Origin: GCA-2693325 sp964011675 | Lineage (GTDB): Bacteria; Latescibacterota; UBA2968; UBA8231 | Assembly: GCA_964011675.1 (NCBI GenBank) | Contig: CAXGPR010000017.1 | Location: 1-52,540, forward strand | Length of the DNA: 52,540 bases | Reading direction: 5' to 3' | Part shown: piece after piece, positions 23,747 through 31,418 of the stretch | Numbering within the stretch: position 1 is the first letter of the stretch | Layout of the letters: the number at the start of each line of letters is the position of its first letter | The notes under the pieces: generated by a model | Database searches by the model: none | What the model saw: the letters and a program-made list of their open reading frames with translations, nothing else | What the model was told of the DNA's origin: nothing | Translations under genes and position numbers: made by a program

Positions 23747-26440
23747 ATGCGCCTTTATTCGCTCATACTTATAGTGCTGGCCGGCTCGTCGGGTTGCGTT
23801 TATTTCAACACATTTTACAATGCACAGAAATACTTTCGTCAGGCGGAGAAAGAGCGTCGAGTACACGAGGAGCAGCACGCTAGCTGGGAGTTAGAAGAAG
23901 GGGCAACCGAAGCATTTCAAGTTCCGCGGCCACAAAAAGCCGATCAACTGTATGACCAGGCCGCGCGCAAAGCTTCCCGCGTTCTTGAAGATTACAAGGA
24001 GAGCGAACTGGTTGATGATGCGATGTTTCTCATGGGTCGCTCTTTCTACTGGCGGGGAGAATATCTGCGCGCTGTTCAATCTTTCCGCGATCTAGAAATC
24101 AACTTCCCCTCCAGTGATTACTTTAATAGAGCGCGTTATTGGCGTGCACTGTGCATGGAAAAACAGCGCGTATACGACCAAGCACAGCAGCTGTATAGAA
24201 CGCTCTTTGAAGAGGCTGAAGAAGAGATCGCTGCTCTAGCTGGGTTGCGTTTGGGCGAAATTGCCTTTCAGAATGAGGATTATATCGCTGCAGTGCAGGA
24301 ATACCAGTCTGCCTTAGATGCATTTCCCAGGGCTGAAATCCGCGCTGGTTTGTGGCTTAATCTCGGGTCTGCACTGCTCGCTCTGGAAGATTCGACTCGT
24401 TATCAAGATGCCGAACAGGCCTTTCGAGAAGCGCTTCGCGAAGGGCCGGATCGCGATCAAAAATATAAGGCTCTGCTCAACGGAGGCCGAGTGCGCTATC
24501 TTCTTGGTGACGTTGAGGGCGCGCTTACCGTATACGAGGATTTGCTAGGCGATGGGGGCTTTCGCGCTTATGAAGGACGTACGCGCCTGCTGATTGGTGC
24601 TCACTACCAGCAAGCAAGGGACTCGGAGCGAGCTTTAGTGGAATACGAGCAGGTCCGCGATGACTTTCCACTCAGCCCAGCTTCGGCAATGGCGTTGTAC
24701 AAAACGGGTTTGCTTTACCTGCAGGATCGCGGCGACATTGAGCTTGCGCGCGATTATTTTGAAGAAACCAACAGAGAAAAATCTGGCTCTCAAGGAGCTC
24801 GATTGGCGCAAACTATGCAGGGGTATCTCACGCGTCTGCAAAGTCTACAAGGGCAGGTTCATCGGGCAGATTCTCTCGCAGCGGACTCGCTTGATGTCGT
24901 CTCGGGGCCGATTGTACGGAACGATGGCTGGCAGCTTCCAGATGGGCGTGAAGGAGAAGACGAGTCAGAAGACTCCGAGCAGAGTGAGATTGTTGTTTCA
25001 AAAAGCCTCGAGGTGTTGGATGATCTGTTTACCATTGCAGAGTTGTACCGAGACTTCATTGGACAAACCGATTCTTCTCTGGCCTATTACGGAGAGATTA
25101 TTCGCCGCTTCCCAACGTCAGAGCAGTTGCCACGCGCTCTATACAGCATTGCTTGGATCCATCGGGAAATGGAAAGCGACGAAGCTGCCGCGCGGCCTTA
25201 TTTGGATCGAATTATAATAGATTTTCCAGCTTCAGTCCACGCCAACGAGGCAAGGGCGTTGCTCGGGCAAGAACTATTGATTACCGATATTGAGCGTGCC
25301 TCAGTAGCCTTTTCTGAGATTGAGGCTGTCCGGTTAAAAGATTCTCAGGCACTGGCAAATTACGTGCCGCTCTTAGACAGTCTAGCCTCTCAATACAGGG
25401 GGTCTCCTGTAGGCGCACAGGCTCTTTACGTCAGTGCGGTTGCGTTTGAAAACCTGCGCGGAGACACGCTTGAAGCGGAAAAGCGCTACCTGCGTTTAGA
25501 AGAGGAGTTTGCAGAGACTGAATACGGTGAGCTTGCACTGCAGCGCAGAGAAGCTCGGAGTGGAGGAACGATTGCCAAATTGCAGCGGAGCTTGAAGGGA
25601 ATCGGGGGTGTGTTAAAACCCGGTGAGGAGATTGCACTCCTCGCACTTGAACCCGATACGCTCGACTCGGTGTCGAAGGCGCGAAAGTATATGGGGCTTG
25701 CTCTGCGCGCCCAGCGGCACGGCGATGAACAGGGTGCCCGTTCTTATTACGAGCGCAGTTTGGAAGAGCAGTTGAAGAATCCGCGTGCGCTCTATCTGCT
25801 AGGTAATTTATCTTGGGAAGAGGGGTTTTTCCCGGAAGCGATCGAACTGTATCGCCAGACGCTGGAATTTGATCCCAATTATTTACATGCTTATTACCGT
25901 CTATATGATGCTTTTATTGCCGAGGCTAAAGAGGATTCGGCTAACGTTTATCTGCAGCATCTGCTCCGTCGCGATGCTGGAAATCCACAGATTCGATATG
26001 CGCGTGAGCAATACCCGACGCTGGGTGATGGAGAGACGCTTGAGATAAAACAGCTAGAAGAGCTGGGACTGGTCGCTGCGGGCGATGATCTGCGCTGGGG
26101 AGTGCGAGATATGTCGCTGGGGGATGCACCGCTCGTGCGAACCGCTGTGGCGCCTATTCCACCAGCAAAAGATTCTAGTGATTCAATTACAGTGCTGGTA
26201 GACGTGCTGATAGACAAACAGGGTCAGGCCGAGCGTGTTGATGTTTTTAAGGGAGAGGAGCCCTATGCACAGGCGGCTGTTGATGCGGCCTATGCCTATC
26301 AGTTTTATCCGGGACTGCGGGCCGACGGTAGAGAAATAAAAGTATGGGTTGAATTAACTGTTCCCTTCTTACCTCTGGCCTCGGCCGTTGTAGACACAAC
26401 GCGTGGTGTGGCATCGCCAATCATAGACGAGGGCATGTGA
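23747..26440 (+). CDS. large TPR-repeat outer-membrane lipoprotein with a TonB C-terminal domain
   Basis: 897 residues. A signal peptide ends in the lipobox-like SSGC, so C17 is the likely lipidated residue; the mature protein starts CVYFNTFYNAQKYF, which I associate with FCB-type TPR lipoproteins. Many tetratricopeptide units follow (for example DDAMFLMGRSFYWRGEYLRA and AEQAFREALREGPDRDQKYK), with an acidic Ser-rich spacer around 395-415. The last 90 residues form a TonB C-terminal fold (VLVDVLIDKQGQAERVDVF, AVDAAYAYQFYPG). TPR plus TonB-C suggests an envelope assembly or energy-coupled transport scaffold. It starts five bases after the carB stop, so co-transcription is likely. Confidence 0.85.
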   Translation: MRLYSLILIVLAGSSGCVYFNTFYNAQKYFRQAEKERRVHEEQHASWELEEGATEAFQVPRPQKADQLYDQAARKASRVLEDYKESELVDDAMFLMGRSFYWRGEYLRAVQSFRDLEINFPSSDYFNRARYWRALCMEKQRVYDQAQQLYRTLFEEAEEEIAALAGLRLGEIAFQNEDYIAAVQEYQSALDAFPRAEIRAGLWLNLGSALLALEDSTRYQDAEQAFREALREGPDRDQKYKALLNGGRVRYLLGDVEGALTVYEDLLGDGGFRAYEGRTRLLIGAHYQQARDSERALVEYEQVRDDFPLSPASAMALYKTGLLYLQDRGDIELARDYFEETNREKSGSQGARLAQTMQGYLTRLQSLQGQVHRADSLAADSLDVVSGPIVRNDGWQLPDGREGEDESEDSEQSEIVVSKSLEVLDDLFTIAELYRDFIGQTDSSLAYYGEIIRRFPTSEQLPRALYSIAWIHREMESDEAAARPYLDRIIIDFPASVHANEARALLGQELLITDIERASVAFSEIEAVRLKDSQALANYVPLLDSLASQYRGSPVGAQALYVSAVAFENLRGDTLEAEKRYLRLEEEFAETEYGELALQRREARSGGTIAKLQRSLKGIGGVLKPGEEIALLALEPDTLDSVSKARKYMGLALRAQRHGDEQGARSYYERSLEEQLKNPRALYLLGNLSWEEGFFPEAIELYRQTLEFDPNYLHAYYRLYDAFIAEAKEDSANVYLQHLLRRDAGNPQIRYAREQYPTLGDGETLEIKQLEELGLVAAGDDLRWGVRDMSLGDAPLVRTAVAPIPPAKDSSDSITVLVDVLIDKQGQAERVDVFKGEEPYAQAAVDAAYAYQFYPGLRADGREIKVWVELTVPFLPLASAVVDTTRGVASPIIDEGM

Positions 26441-26498
26441 TAAACGAAACGGTCTGCATATTGGCCAATAAAGAAGTTGTAGAAGATTTTTATCTCGC

Positions 26499-26816
26499 TT
26501 GCCTCGCGGCACCTCATATCGTAGGGCAGGCTCTGCCAGAACGGTTTGTAGACTTAAAAATGAATTCTGGCGTCACGCCTTTTTTGCGTATGCCGTCGCG
26601 CTGGCCATGGGTATCCCACTGGTAGGTTTGGGCAGCATCTGCATGGCTCAGGACTCAGTGGAATTCTTTATTGTCGGTGCATCGACTGTTCAGGTAGGAA
26701 CCGCTAGCTTTGTCAATTTCAATGTCGGTGTTAAAATCGTCGAGGGTATTCGTTGCTACGGAGATGAATGCGGCATACAGGAAGTCAGTCAACTCATTGG
26801 CCCGCTGCATACGTAG
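26499..26816 (+). CDS. possible small exported protein
   Basis: Doubtful gene. The frame encodes a signal-peptide-like segment (NEFWRHAFFAYAVALAMGIP, then LVGLGSICMA) followed by about 55 residues starting QDSVEFFIVGASTVQVGTAS and including two cysteines. The only starts are a TTG at 26499, far before the hydrophobic run, or an ATG within it. A competing frame (GTG 26437 to 26625) overlaps the TPR gene stop as GTGA but shows no recognisable domain. One gene with a frameshift is possible. No family recognised. Confidence 0.35.
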   Translation: MPRGTSYRRAGSARTVCRLKNEFWRHAFFAYAVALAMGIPLVGLGSICMAQDSVEFFIVGASTVQVGTASFVNFNVGVKIVEGIRCYGDECGIQEVSQLIGPLHT

Positions 26817-26849
26817 CTTAGCGAAAAGGTAGACAGGGAAGGAAACTAG

Positions 26850-27356
26850 ATGCGGCATTGGAGTTGGATCGTACTCGTTGCTCTTTGCTGCGCTTGCGTT
26901 TCTCAGCCTATCTATCGCAGCGGTTCAGCGCCCTCTCCTGGGGAGTCCACTACAAAATTGTCCGCTCGCTCTGTCAATCCTCCTATACCCTCGCCCGTTA
27001 TTGCTCCTCGCAAGACGGCACATCCGGTTGATACAAAAAAGATTAATACCAGCAAGGCCTACCAAATAGGCGTTGCTTCGTACTACGGGAAGAAGTTTCA
27101 CGGACGCAAAACGGCCAACGGCGAAACGTTTAATATGTACAAGTTGACGGCTGCTCATCGCGTCTTGCCCCTTGGAACGCGGGTGCGCGTCACGCACTTA
27201 GAAAATGGACGGTGGGTAGAATTAAAGGTAAACGACCGGGGTCCTTTCATAGAAGGTCGTATTATAGACTTGTCGTTTGCCGCGGCCCTGGAGCTAGAGA
27301 TGGTGAAATCCGGCAAGGCTAAGGTAATGATAGAGATTATAGAAGCGGTAGACTGA
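26850..27356 (+). CDS. rlpA: RlpA-family septal lipoprotein (lytic transglycosylase-like)
   Basis: 168 residues. A lipoprotein-type signal peptide ends around C13-C16 (VALCCACVSQ). A Ser/Pro-rich linker leads to a double-psi beta-barrel domain (about 70-165): GVASYYGKKFHGRKTANGE, then AAHRVLPLGTRVRVTHLENG and VNDRGPFIEGRIIDLS, where the aspartate of NDRGP is the catalytic acid in RlpA. RlpA cleaves denuded peptidoglycan strands at the septum. There is no C-terminal SPOR domain, so septal targeting would rely on other contacts. GGAAGGAAACTAG precedes the ATG. Convergent with the glycosyltransferase gene. Confidence 0.92.
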   Translation: MRHWSWIVLVALCCACVSQPIYRSGSAPSPGESTTKLSARSVNPPIPSPVIAPRKTAHPVDTKKINTSKAYQIGVASYYGKKFHGRKTANGETFNMYKLTAAHRVLPLGTRVRVTHLENGRWVELKVNDRGPFIEGRIIDLSFAAALELEMVKSGKAKVMIEIIEAVD

Positions 27357-27438
27357 TTTTGCTTGCTGACCCTGTAGACGAAGGCCCTTGCCGCATGCCA
27401 TCTTCTCAGAAGTCGGGTCGGGATACTCGGCATCTCAG

Positions 27439-28335
27439 CTATCGAGTCGATGCTAGCATATGCATTGTTGCTTCCAGCACACGCTCTACCGACAGCTCTT
27501 GCAAATTTCCCTGCGGAGCGACTATCCAACGACTCGTTTCTCGTCGAGGCGACCATATGGCCGGATCTGTCGGCCCAAATAGACTCAGCGTAGTCGTCCC
27601 AACGGCCGCAGCTATGTGACTAGGTCCTGAGTCGTTGCCTACAAAAAGCTGCGTTTGTGCTAGAGTCGCTGCTAGTGTTCGCAAATTAGGGGGAGAGAAA
27701 GAGAATAGGTCATTGGGCAGTTCCACACCGCGTTCTCTCTCGACTGGGCCGCGAATAAAGCCCACATCGATTCCTTCTTTGCTCAGTTGTCTGGCCCATT
27801 GGACAAATTTTTCTAAGGGCCAAGACTTTGTTGGTGAACTGCTTCCTGGATGGACCAAGACAATCGGAATGGGATGAGGTTCGCGAGCCTCTACTAGTTC
27901 ACTTGGCTGTAGCCTGATCGCAGGTCGTCGGTCGACTTCGTGTAGGTCGATCAGGTTCTCGAGCGGTTTCAGCAAGTGATCTGTGATATGGTCTCTGCTC
28001 TCTTGAGGTGGCACGGGATCCCAGAATAGGGCTTGATCACCCAAGTGCATGCGGGCTTTTTCAAAAAGTGGCCCTTCGGGCTTGCCATACACCAAGAGTA
28101 AAGAAGACTGATCAAAAAATGGATGGGGGAGTAGATCTGGTGAGTAAAGTGGGGCTAGGTCATTCGAATTACTGTTGATAGAAACGTCGGCTTCGAAAAG
28201 GGGGCTCGTCGCTGGTTGTGCAACGACCCGGATGGGAGTGCCCTGTCCAAATTTTCTAAGAGCCGTTAAAGCGGGGAGCGTGAGCACAAAGTCTCCAACG
28301 GCACCGCTGCGCCAGACCGTTATCAATTTATCCAT
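27439..28335 (-). CDS. GT9-family glycosyltransferase (ADP-heptose:LPS heptosyltransferase-like)
   Basis: 298 residues from the preferred ATG at 28335 (MDKLITVWRSGAVGDFVLTL); an upstream in-frame ATG at 28353 has no better ribosome site. GT-B fold enzyme of the heptosyltransferase family, which builds the LPS inner core at the cytoplasmic face. Seen: SGAVGDFVLTLPALTALRK near the N-terminus, VLVHPGSSSPTKSWPLEKF in the middle, and VGNDSGPSHIAAAVGTTTLS then LFGPTDPAIWSP near the end, all typical of GT9. Monocistronic, diverging from rplC. Confidence 0.87.
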   Translation of the reverse strand: MDKLITVWRSGAVGDFVLTLPALTALRKFGQGTPIRVVAQPATSPLFEADVSINSNSNDLAPLYSPDLLPHPFFDQSSLLLVYGKPEGPLFEKARMHLGDQALFWDPVPPQESRDHITDHLLKPLENLIDLHEVDRRPAIRLQPSELVEAREPHPIPIVLVHPGSSSPTKSWPLEKFVQWARQLSKEGIDVGFIRGPVERERGVELPNDLFSFSPPNLRTLAATLAQTQLFVGNDSGPSHIAAAVGTTTLSLFGPTDPAIWSPRRETSRWIVAPQGNLQELSVERVLEATMHMLASTR

Positions 28336-28368
28336 CTTAAATTCTCTCAACATAGTTTGTCTAGGGTA

Positions 28369-28397
28369 TTGCCCAAAAAGAAGAAATAGTCTACATT
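28369..28397 (+). promoter_or_regulatory. candidate promoter for rplC
   Basis: TTGCCC (28369-28374), 17-bp spacer, TACATT (28392-28397), about 55 bp before the start codon in an A+T-rich gap. Weak match, but some promoter must lie here because rplC is first and alone. Confidence 0.35.
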
Positions 28398-28452
28398 TAA
28401 AGTCTATTTATTATATGAAAATGTAATTAAGTTCGGGTTAGGAGTCTGCCAT

Positions 28453-29070
28453 ATGAGCGCCCTGATAGGAAAAAAACTGGGTATGACCCAGGTTTACAAC
28501 GATAAAGAAGAGCTTGTTCCGGTCACGGTAGTGGCGGCCGGACCCTGCCCAATAGTGCAGGTTCGTTCGCAGGATGACAATGGCTACGACGCGCTGCAGT
28601 TGGCTTTTGAAGAAATTCCTGCTCGAAAAGTGAACAAGCCAGAGACCGGTCACTTTTCCAAGGCGGGCGTTGTGCCCCATCGTGTCCTGCGAGAATTTCG
28701 TCAGATGGAGGGCGATTTTGAAGTTGGCCAGGTTCTTGACGTCAGTCAGTTTGAAGTCGGTCAACAGGTCAAGGTAACGGGTCGGTCTAAGGGTAAGGGA
28801 TTTGCCGGTGTTGTGAAACGGTATGGCTTCAGAGGGAAGAACAGCACGCACGGCACGCCTGACCGGGTCCGTCACGGTGGTTCAATTGGTCAGGGCACTA
28901 CGCCGGGTAAGGTTTGGAAGGGTAAGAAAATGTCCGGACAGATGGGCAACGAAAAGGTATCCACTAAAGGGCTAAACATTGTGCGAATTGATAGTGAGCG
29001 CAATCTACTTTTTATCAAAGGATCCGTTCCCGGTGGTGCGAACGGTTTCGTGGATATACAGACACAGTAA
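28453..29070 (+). CDS. rplC: 50S ribosomal protein L3
   Basis: 205 residues, full length. Seen: ALIGKKLGMTQVYNDKEEL at the N-terminus and the conserved loop KGKGFAGVVKRYGFRG, then HGTPDRVRHGGSIGQGTTPG and KVWKGKKMSGQMGNEKV. L3 nucleates 50S assembly and reaches the peptidyl-transferase centre. TTAGGAG precedes the ATG. In nearly all bacteria rplC follows rpsJ and precedes rplD in the S10 operon; here it is flanked by a divergent glycosyltransferase and its own very strong terminator. The operon is broken, or this is a second L3 copy. Confidence 0.96.
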   Translation: MSALIGKKLGMTQVYNDKEELVPVTVVAAGPCPIVQVRSQDDNGYDALQLAFEEIPARKVNKPETGHFSKAGVVPHRVLREFRQMEGDFEVGQVLDVSQFEVGQQVKVTGRSKGKGFAGVVKRYGFRGKNSTHGTPDRVRHGGSIGQGTTPGKVWKGKKMSGQMGNEKVSTKGLNIVRIDSERNLLFIKGSVPGGANGFVDIQTQ

Positions 29071-29083
29071 AATTCATTCTGTA

Positions 29084-29129
29084 ATATAAAAAGGGGCCCT
29101 CTAATATTTTGGAGGGCCCCTTTTTATAT
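29084..29129. terminator. very strong bidirectional terminator after rplC
   Basis: A perfect 18-bp stem, 29084-29101 with 29112-29129 around a 10-nt loop, G+C-rich in the middle and with an A run on the left and T run on the right. It can end rplC on the plus strand and the HIT gene on the minus strand. Confidence 0.92.
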
Positions 29130-29175
29130 GTATTAGTTCGAATCTTCTGGTAGCATAAATAAAGATCTCATCACT

Positions 29176-29523
29176 TTATCCTGGTGGCCAAGAAAGTGGA
29201 CGTCCGCCCAGGATGTGTACGTGCAAATGGGGAACCGTTTGTCCTCCGTCTTTGCCCGTATTGACTACGAGCCTAAAGCCGTCTTCAAGAATCTCTTCAT
29301 CGCATGCAACCCTACGCGCAACTACCATAAGATGGCCTAACAGGGCTGCGTCCTGTTCTCGTGCGTCTGCCACGCTCTCTAACGGTTCCTTTGGAATCAC
29401 GAGGATATGGGTCGGTGCTTGGGGGCTAACGTCGCGGAAGGCAAGAGCCTGTTCGTCCTCATAAACGATGTCGGCTGGAATTTCTCGCCGGATAATTTTA
29501 CTGAATATGGTTTCGTCAGCCAT
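29176..29523 (-). CDS. HIT-family nucleotide hydrolase (HinT-like)
   Basis: 115 residues from the ATG at 29523 (MADETIFSKIIRREIPADIV), the family N-terminus. The histidine triad HLHVHILGG lies near the C-terminus and is the catalytic site for hydrolysis of nucleoside phosphoramidates in HinT/PKCI-type proteins. Cytoplasmic. It starts five bases after the stop of the Ldh-family gene and shares its promoter; a longer frame to 29556 would overlap that gene and is not needed. Physiological substrate unknown. Confidence 0.92.
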   Translation of the reverse strand: MADETIFSKIIRREIPADIVYEDEQALAFRDVSPQAPTHILVIPKEPLESVADAREQDAALLGHLMVVARRVACDEEILEDGFRLVVNTGKDGGQTVPHLHVHILGGRPLSWPPG

Positions 29524-29528
29524 GATAT

Positions 29529-30584
29529 TTACTTTGTCCGAATTTCTCTGCCGCACTCGCTTGCCAAGTCACGCAGTATATCTACGGTAGCTTGGGCTAG
29601 GGGGATACCGTCTCGGAGACTTGCCTCGCGCTTTCTATGTTCGAGCTCTCCGGGGACCAAGATCTCTTCTGTTCCAGAGGCCTGAGGAGAACTTTTTATG
29701 CCTTGCACCATGCGGTTGACGGAGGCTTTAAACTGATCAATCGGCATAAACTGACCGGGGTCAATCGCCATAAAAAAGTGTCCAATGCCCTTGTCGTGCA
29801 TGTGGCGCTCAACGTCCTCGCGTGCAATGCCAAAATAGGGAGCTCCGCCAAGGAGCCCGGCTAGGATCTCAATGAACATCGTGAGTCCGTAGCCCTTGTG
29901 CTCTGCAATGGGAATAATGCTGCCTTTAAGGCCGACTTGGGGATCGGTTGTGTCATTGCCTTCTAGGTCGCGTGCCAGTCCGCTCGGAATCGATTCGCCC
30001 TTGGTCACTGCCAACTCCAACCTGCCCGCTCCCGTTCGTCCAGATGCGAAGTCGATTAACAGGGGAAATGCCTGATCTCCGGGAACGGCTAACGCGAGCG
30101 GGTTGTTTCCAAACAGAGGCTGTGTGCCACCCGTGGGTGCTAAGCGAGGGCTCGCAACGGTCATGCTAATTCCAATTAGGTTTGCATCCCGGGCCATCAG
30201 CGCATAGTATCCCGCTGTGCCGAAATGGCGAGAGCGGAATGCAGTGACGGTAGCCGAACCCGCCTGCCACGCTTTTTCAATACACGTTTGCATGGCAAGG
30301 CGTCCCACGAGCGGTCCCAGTGCACCGTCGCCGTCCACGCGGGCAATGGCAGGACCTTCTTCTGAAACGCTGATGTGCGGTGTCGGGTTGGTAACACGCG
30401 TGCGTAGTTCTCGCACGTAGCGCTTTAAGCGCAGAATGCCGTGACTATGAATGCCTTTTAAATCTGCTTCGACAAGCGTGCTAGCAACGAACTTTGCATC
30501 TGCTACAGGTACGCCCTCTTGGGCTAAGATGGCACTGCAGACGTCCACCAACTCTGTCGCATCAACGCGCGGTGTATAGTTCAT
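29529..30584 (-). CDS. Ldh-family NAD(P)-dependent oxidoreductase (malate/L-sulfolactate/ureidoglycolate dehydrogenase type)
   Basis: 351 residues of the type-2 malate/lactate dehydrogenase family, unrelated to the classic Rossmann LDH. Seen: STLVEADLKGIHSHGILRL with the catalytic-region SHG, VDGDGALGPLVGRLAM, FRSRHFGTAGYYA, GNNPLALAVPG and HKGYGLTMFIEILAGLLGG. Members oxidise 2-hydroxy acids such as malate, sulfolactate, ureidoglycolate or delta-lactams; the substrate is not fixed by sequence. First gene of a two-gene unit with the HIT gene, read from a strong promoter overlapped by an inverted repeat. Confidence 0.9.
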   Translation of the reverse strand: MNYTPRVDATELVDVCSAILAQEGVPVADAKFVASTLVEADLKGIHSHGILRLKRYVRELRTRVTNPTPHISVSEEGPAIARVDGDGALGPLVGRLAMQTCIEKAWQAGSATVTAFRSRHFGTAGYYALMARDANLIGISMTVASPRLAPTGGTQPLFGNNPLALAVPGDQAFPLLIDFASGRTGAGRLELAVTKGESIPSGLARDLEGNDTTDPQVGLKGSIIPIAEHKGYGLTMFIEILAGLLGGAPYFGIAREDVERHMHDKGIGHFFMAIDPGQFMPIDQFKASVNRMVQGIKSSPQASGTEEILVPGELEHRKREASLRDGIPLAQATVDILRDLASECGREIRTK

Positions 30585-30617
30585 GAAATTCTACGGGTTA
30601 GGTGTGAGAGCATCGGC

Positions 30618-30645
30618 AATATAACCCTCTCTTAACTTGTGTCAA
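30618..30645 (-). promoter_or_regulatory. promoter of the Ldh/HIT unit
   Basis: Minus strand: TTGACA (30645-30640), 16-bp spacer, TATATT (30623-30618), about 34 bp before the start codon. Confidence 0.65.
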
Positions 30646-30648
30646 GTT
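30634..30648. promoter_or_regulatory. candidate operator overlapping the Ldh -35 box
   Basis: AACTTG TGT CAAGTT is a perfect 6-3-6 inverted repeat covering the -35 element of the Ldh/HIT promoter and ending three bases before the -35 of the divergent glycosyltransferase promoter. A repressor bound here could affect both. Confidence 0.45.
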
Positions 30649-30650
30649 GG

Positions 30651-30679
30651 TTGACCGTTGATAAGGGAGGCGGTATCTT
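30651..30679 (+). promoter_or_regulatory. candidate promoter of the GT2/GT-C unit
   Basis: TTGACC (30651-30656), 17-bp spacer, TATCTT (30674-30679), only 17 bp before the start codon at 30697, leaving a very short leader that still includes GGAG. Confidence 0.45.
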
Positions 30680-30696
30680 TTCGCAACGGAGAACGT

Positions 30697-31413
30697 ATGG
30701 ATATCAGTGTTATAATACCCGCATATAACGAAGAAACCCGCATTGCATTCACGCTGGAAAAATCCATCGAGTTTTTGCAACAGCACTCGTGGCAATATGA
30801 GCTAATCCCCGTTGATGATGGAAGCGAAGATGCGACCGTTGCGCAAATTGCGGAAGTCGCGCGCGATTATCCGCAGGTACGGTGTGTTCTCAACGGAAAA
30901 AATCGCGGTAAGGGTTATTCGATACGACATGGATTGGGAGAGGCAAAAGGGCAATTTATTGGTTTTATGGATGCAGACTATAAAACAGACATCACTGCAC
31001 TCTACCACGCTATGGAATTGCTGGGAAATGGAGCCTGTGGAGTAATTGGCGACCGAACGCTCGGGGAAAGTGAAATTGCGCGCGAGCGAAAGTGGTATAG
31101 AGAGACGGGTTCTATAGTATTTCGCAGAGGATTGCAAATGCTCATGGGATTACGTGGGTACGACGACACGCAGTGCGGGTTCAAGTTTTTTCGCGCAGAA
31201 GTGATGCGCGACCTTTTCACTCGGCAAAAGGTCGAAGGATATATGTTCGACGTCGAAATCCTCTTATTGGCAAGTAAGTTGGGATACCTCATTGAGCGAA
31301 TTCCCGTAAAGTGGACATTCGATCCAGATAGCCGTTTTAATCCCGTTACGGGCATGATGCGCAACCTCAGCGAACTTGCGCGTATTCGCTGGGAACATCG
31401 GGGAGATCTCTGA
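30697..31413 (+). CDS. GT2-family glycosyltransferase (dolichyl/undecaprenyl-phosphate glycosyltransferase-like)
   Basis: 238 residues. N-terminal MDISVIIPAYNEETRI, nucleotide-sugar residues PVDDGSEDAT, a NRGKGYSIRHG loop, the metal-binding DAD in GFMDADYKTD, and YDDTQCGFKFFR near residue 162. This set is typical of Alg5/DPM1-like enzymes that charge a polyprenyl phosphate with glucose or mannose at the inner membrane. Start at 30697 because GGAG lies upstream and the family N-terminus begins there. The next gene is a polytopic GT-C-like protein five bases on, so the pair may make and use a lipid-linked sugar. Confidence 0.88.
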   Translation: MDISVIIPAYNEETRIAFTLEKSIEFLQQHSWQYELIPVDDGSEDATVAQIAEVARDYPQVRCVLNGKNRGKGYSIRHGLGEAKGQFIGFMDADYKTDITALYHAMELLGNGACGVIGDRTLGESEIARERKWYRETGSIVFRRGLQMLMGLRGYDDTQCGFKFFRAEVMRDLFTRQKVEGYMFDVEILLLASKLGYLIERIPVKWTFDPDSRFNPVTGMMRNLSELARIRWEHRGDL

Positions 31414-31418
31414 GCGGG

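Noticed and set aside
26437..26625. 62-codon frame overlapping the TPR gene stop as GTGA
   Set aside because: The overlap is attractive but the product has no signal, motif or strong ribosome site; the other frame has a better signal-peptide pattern.
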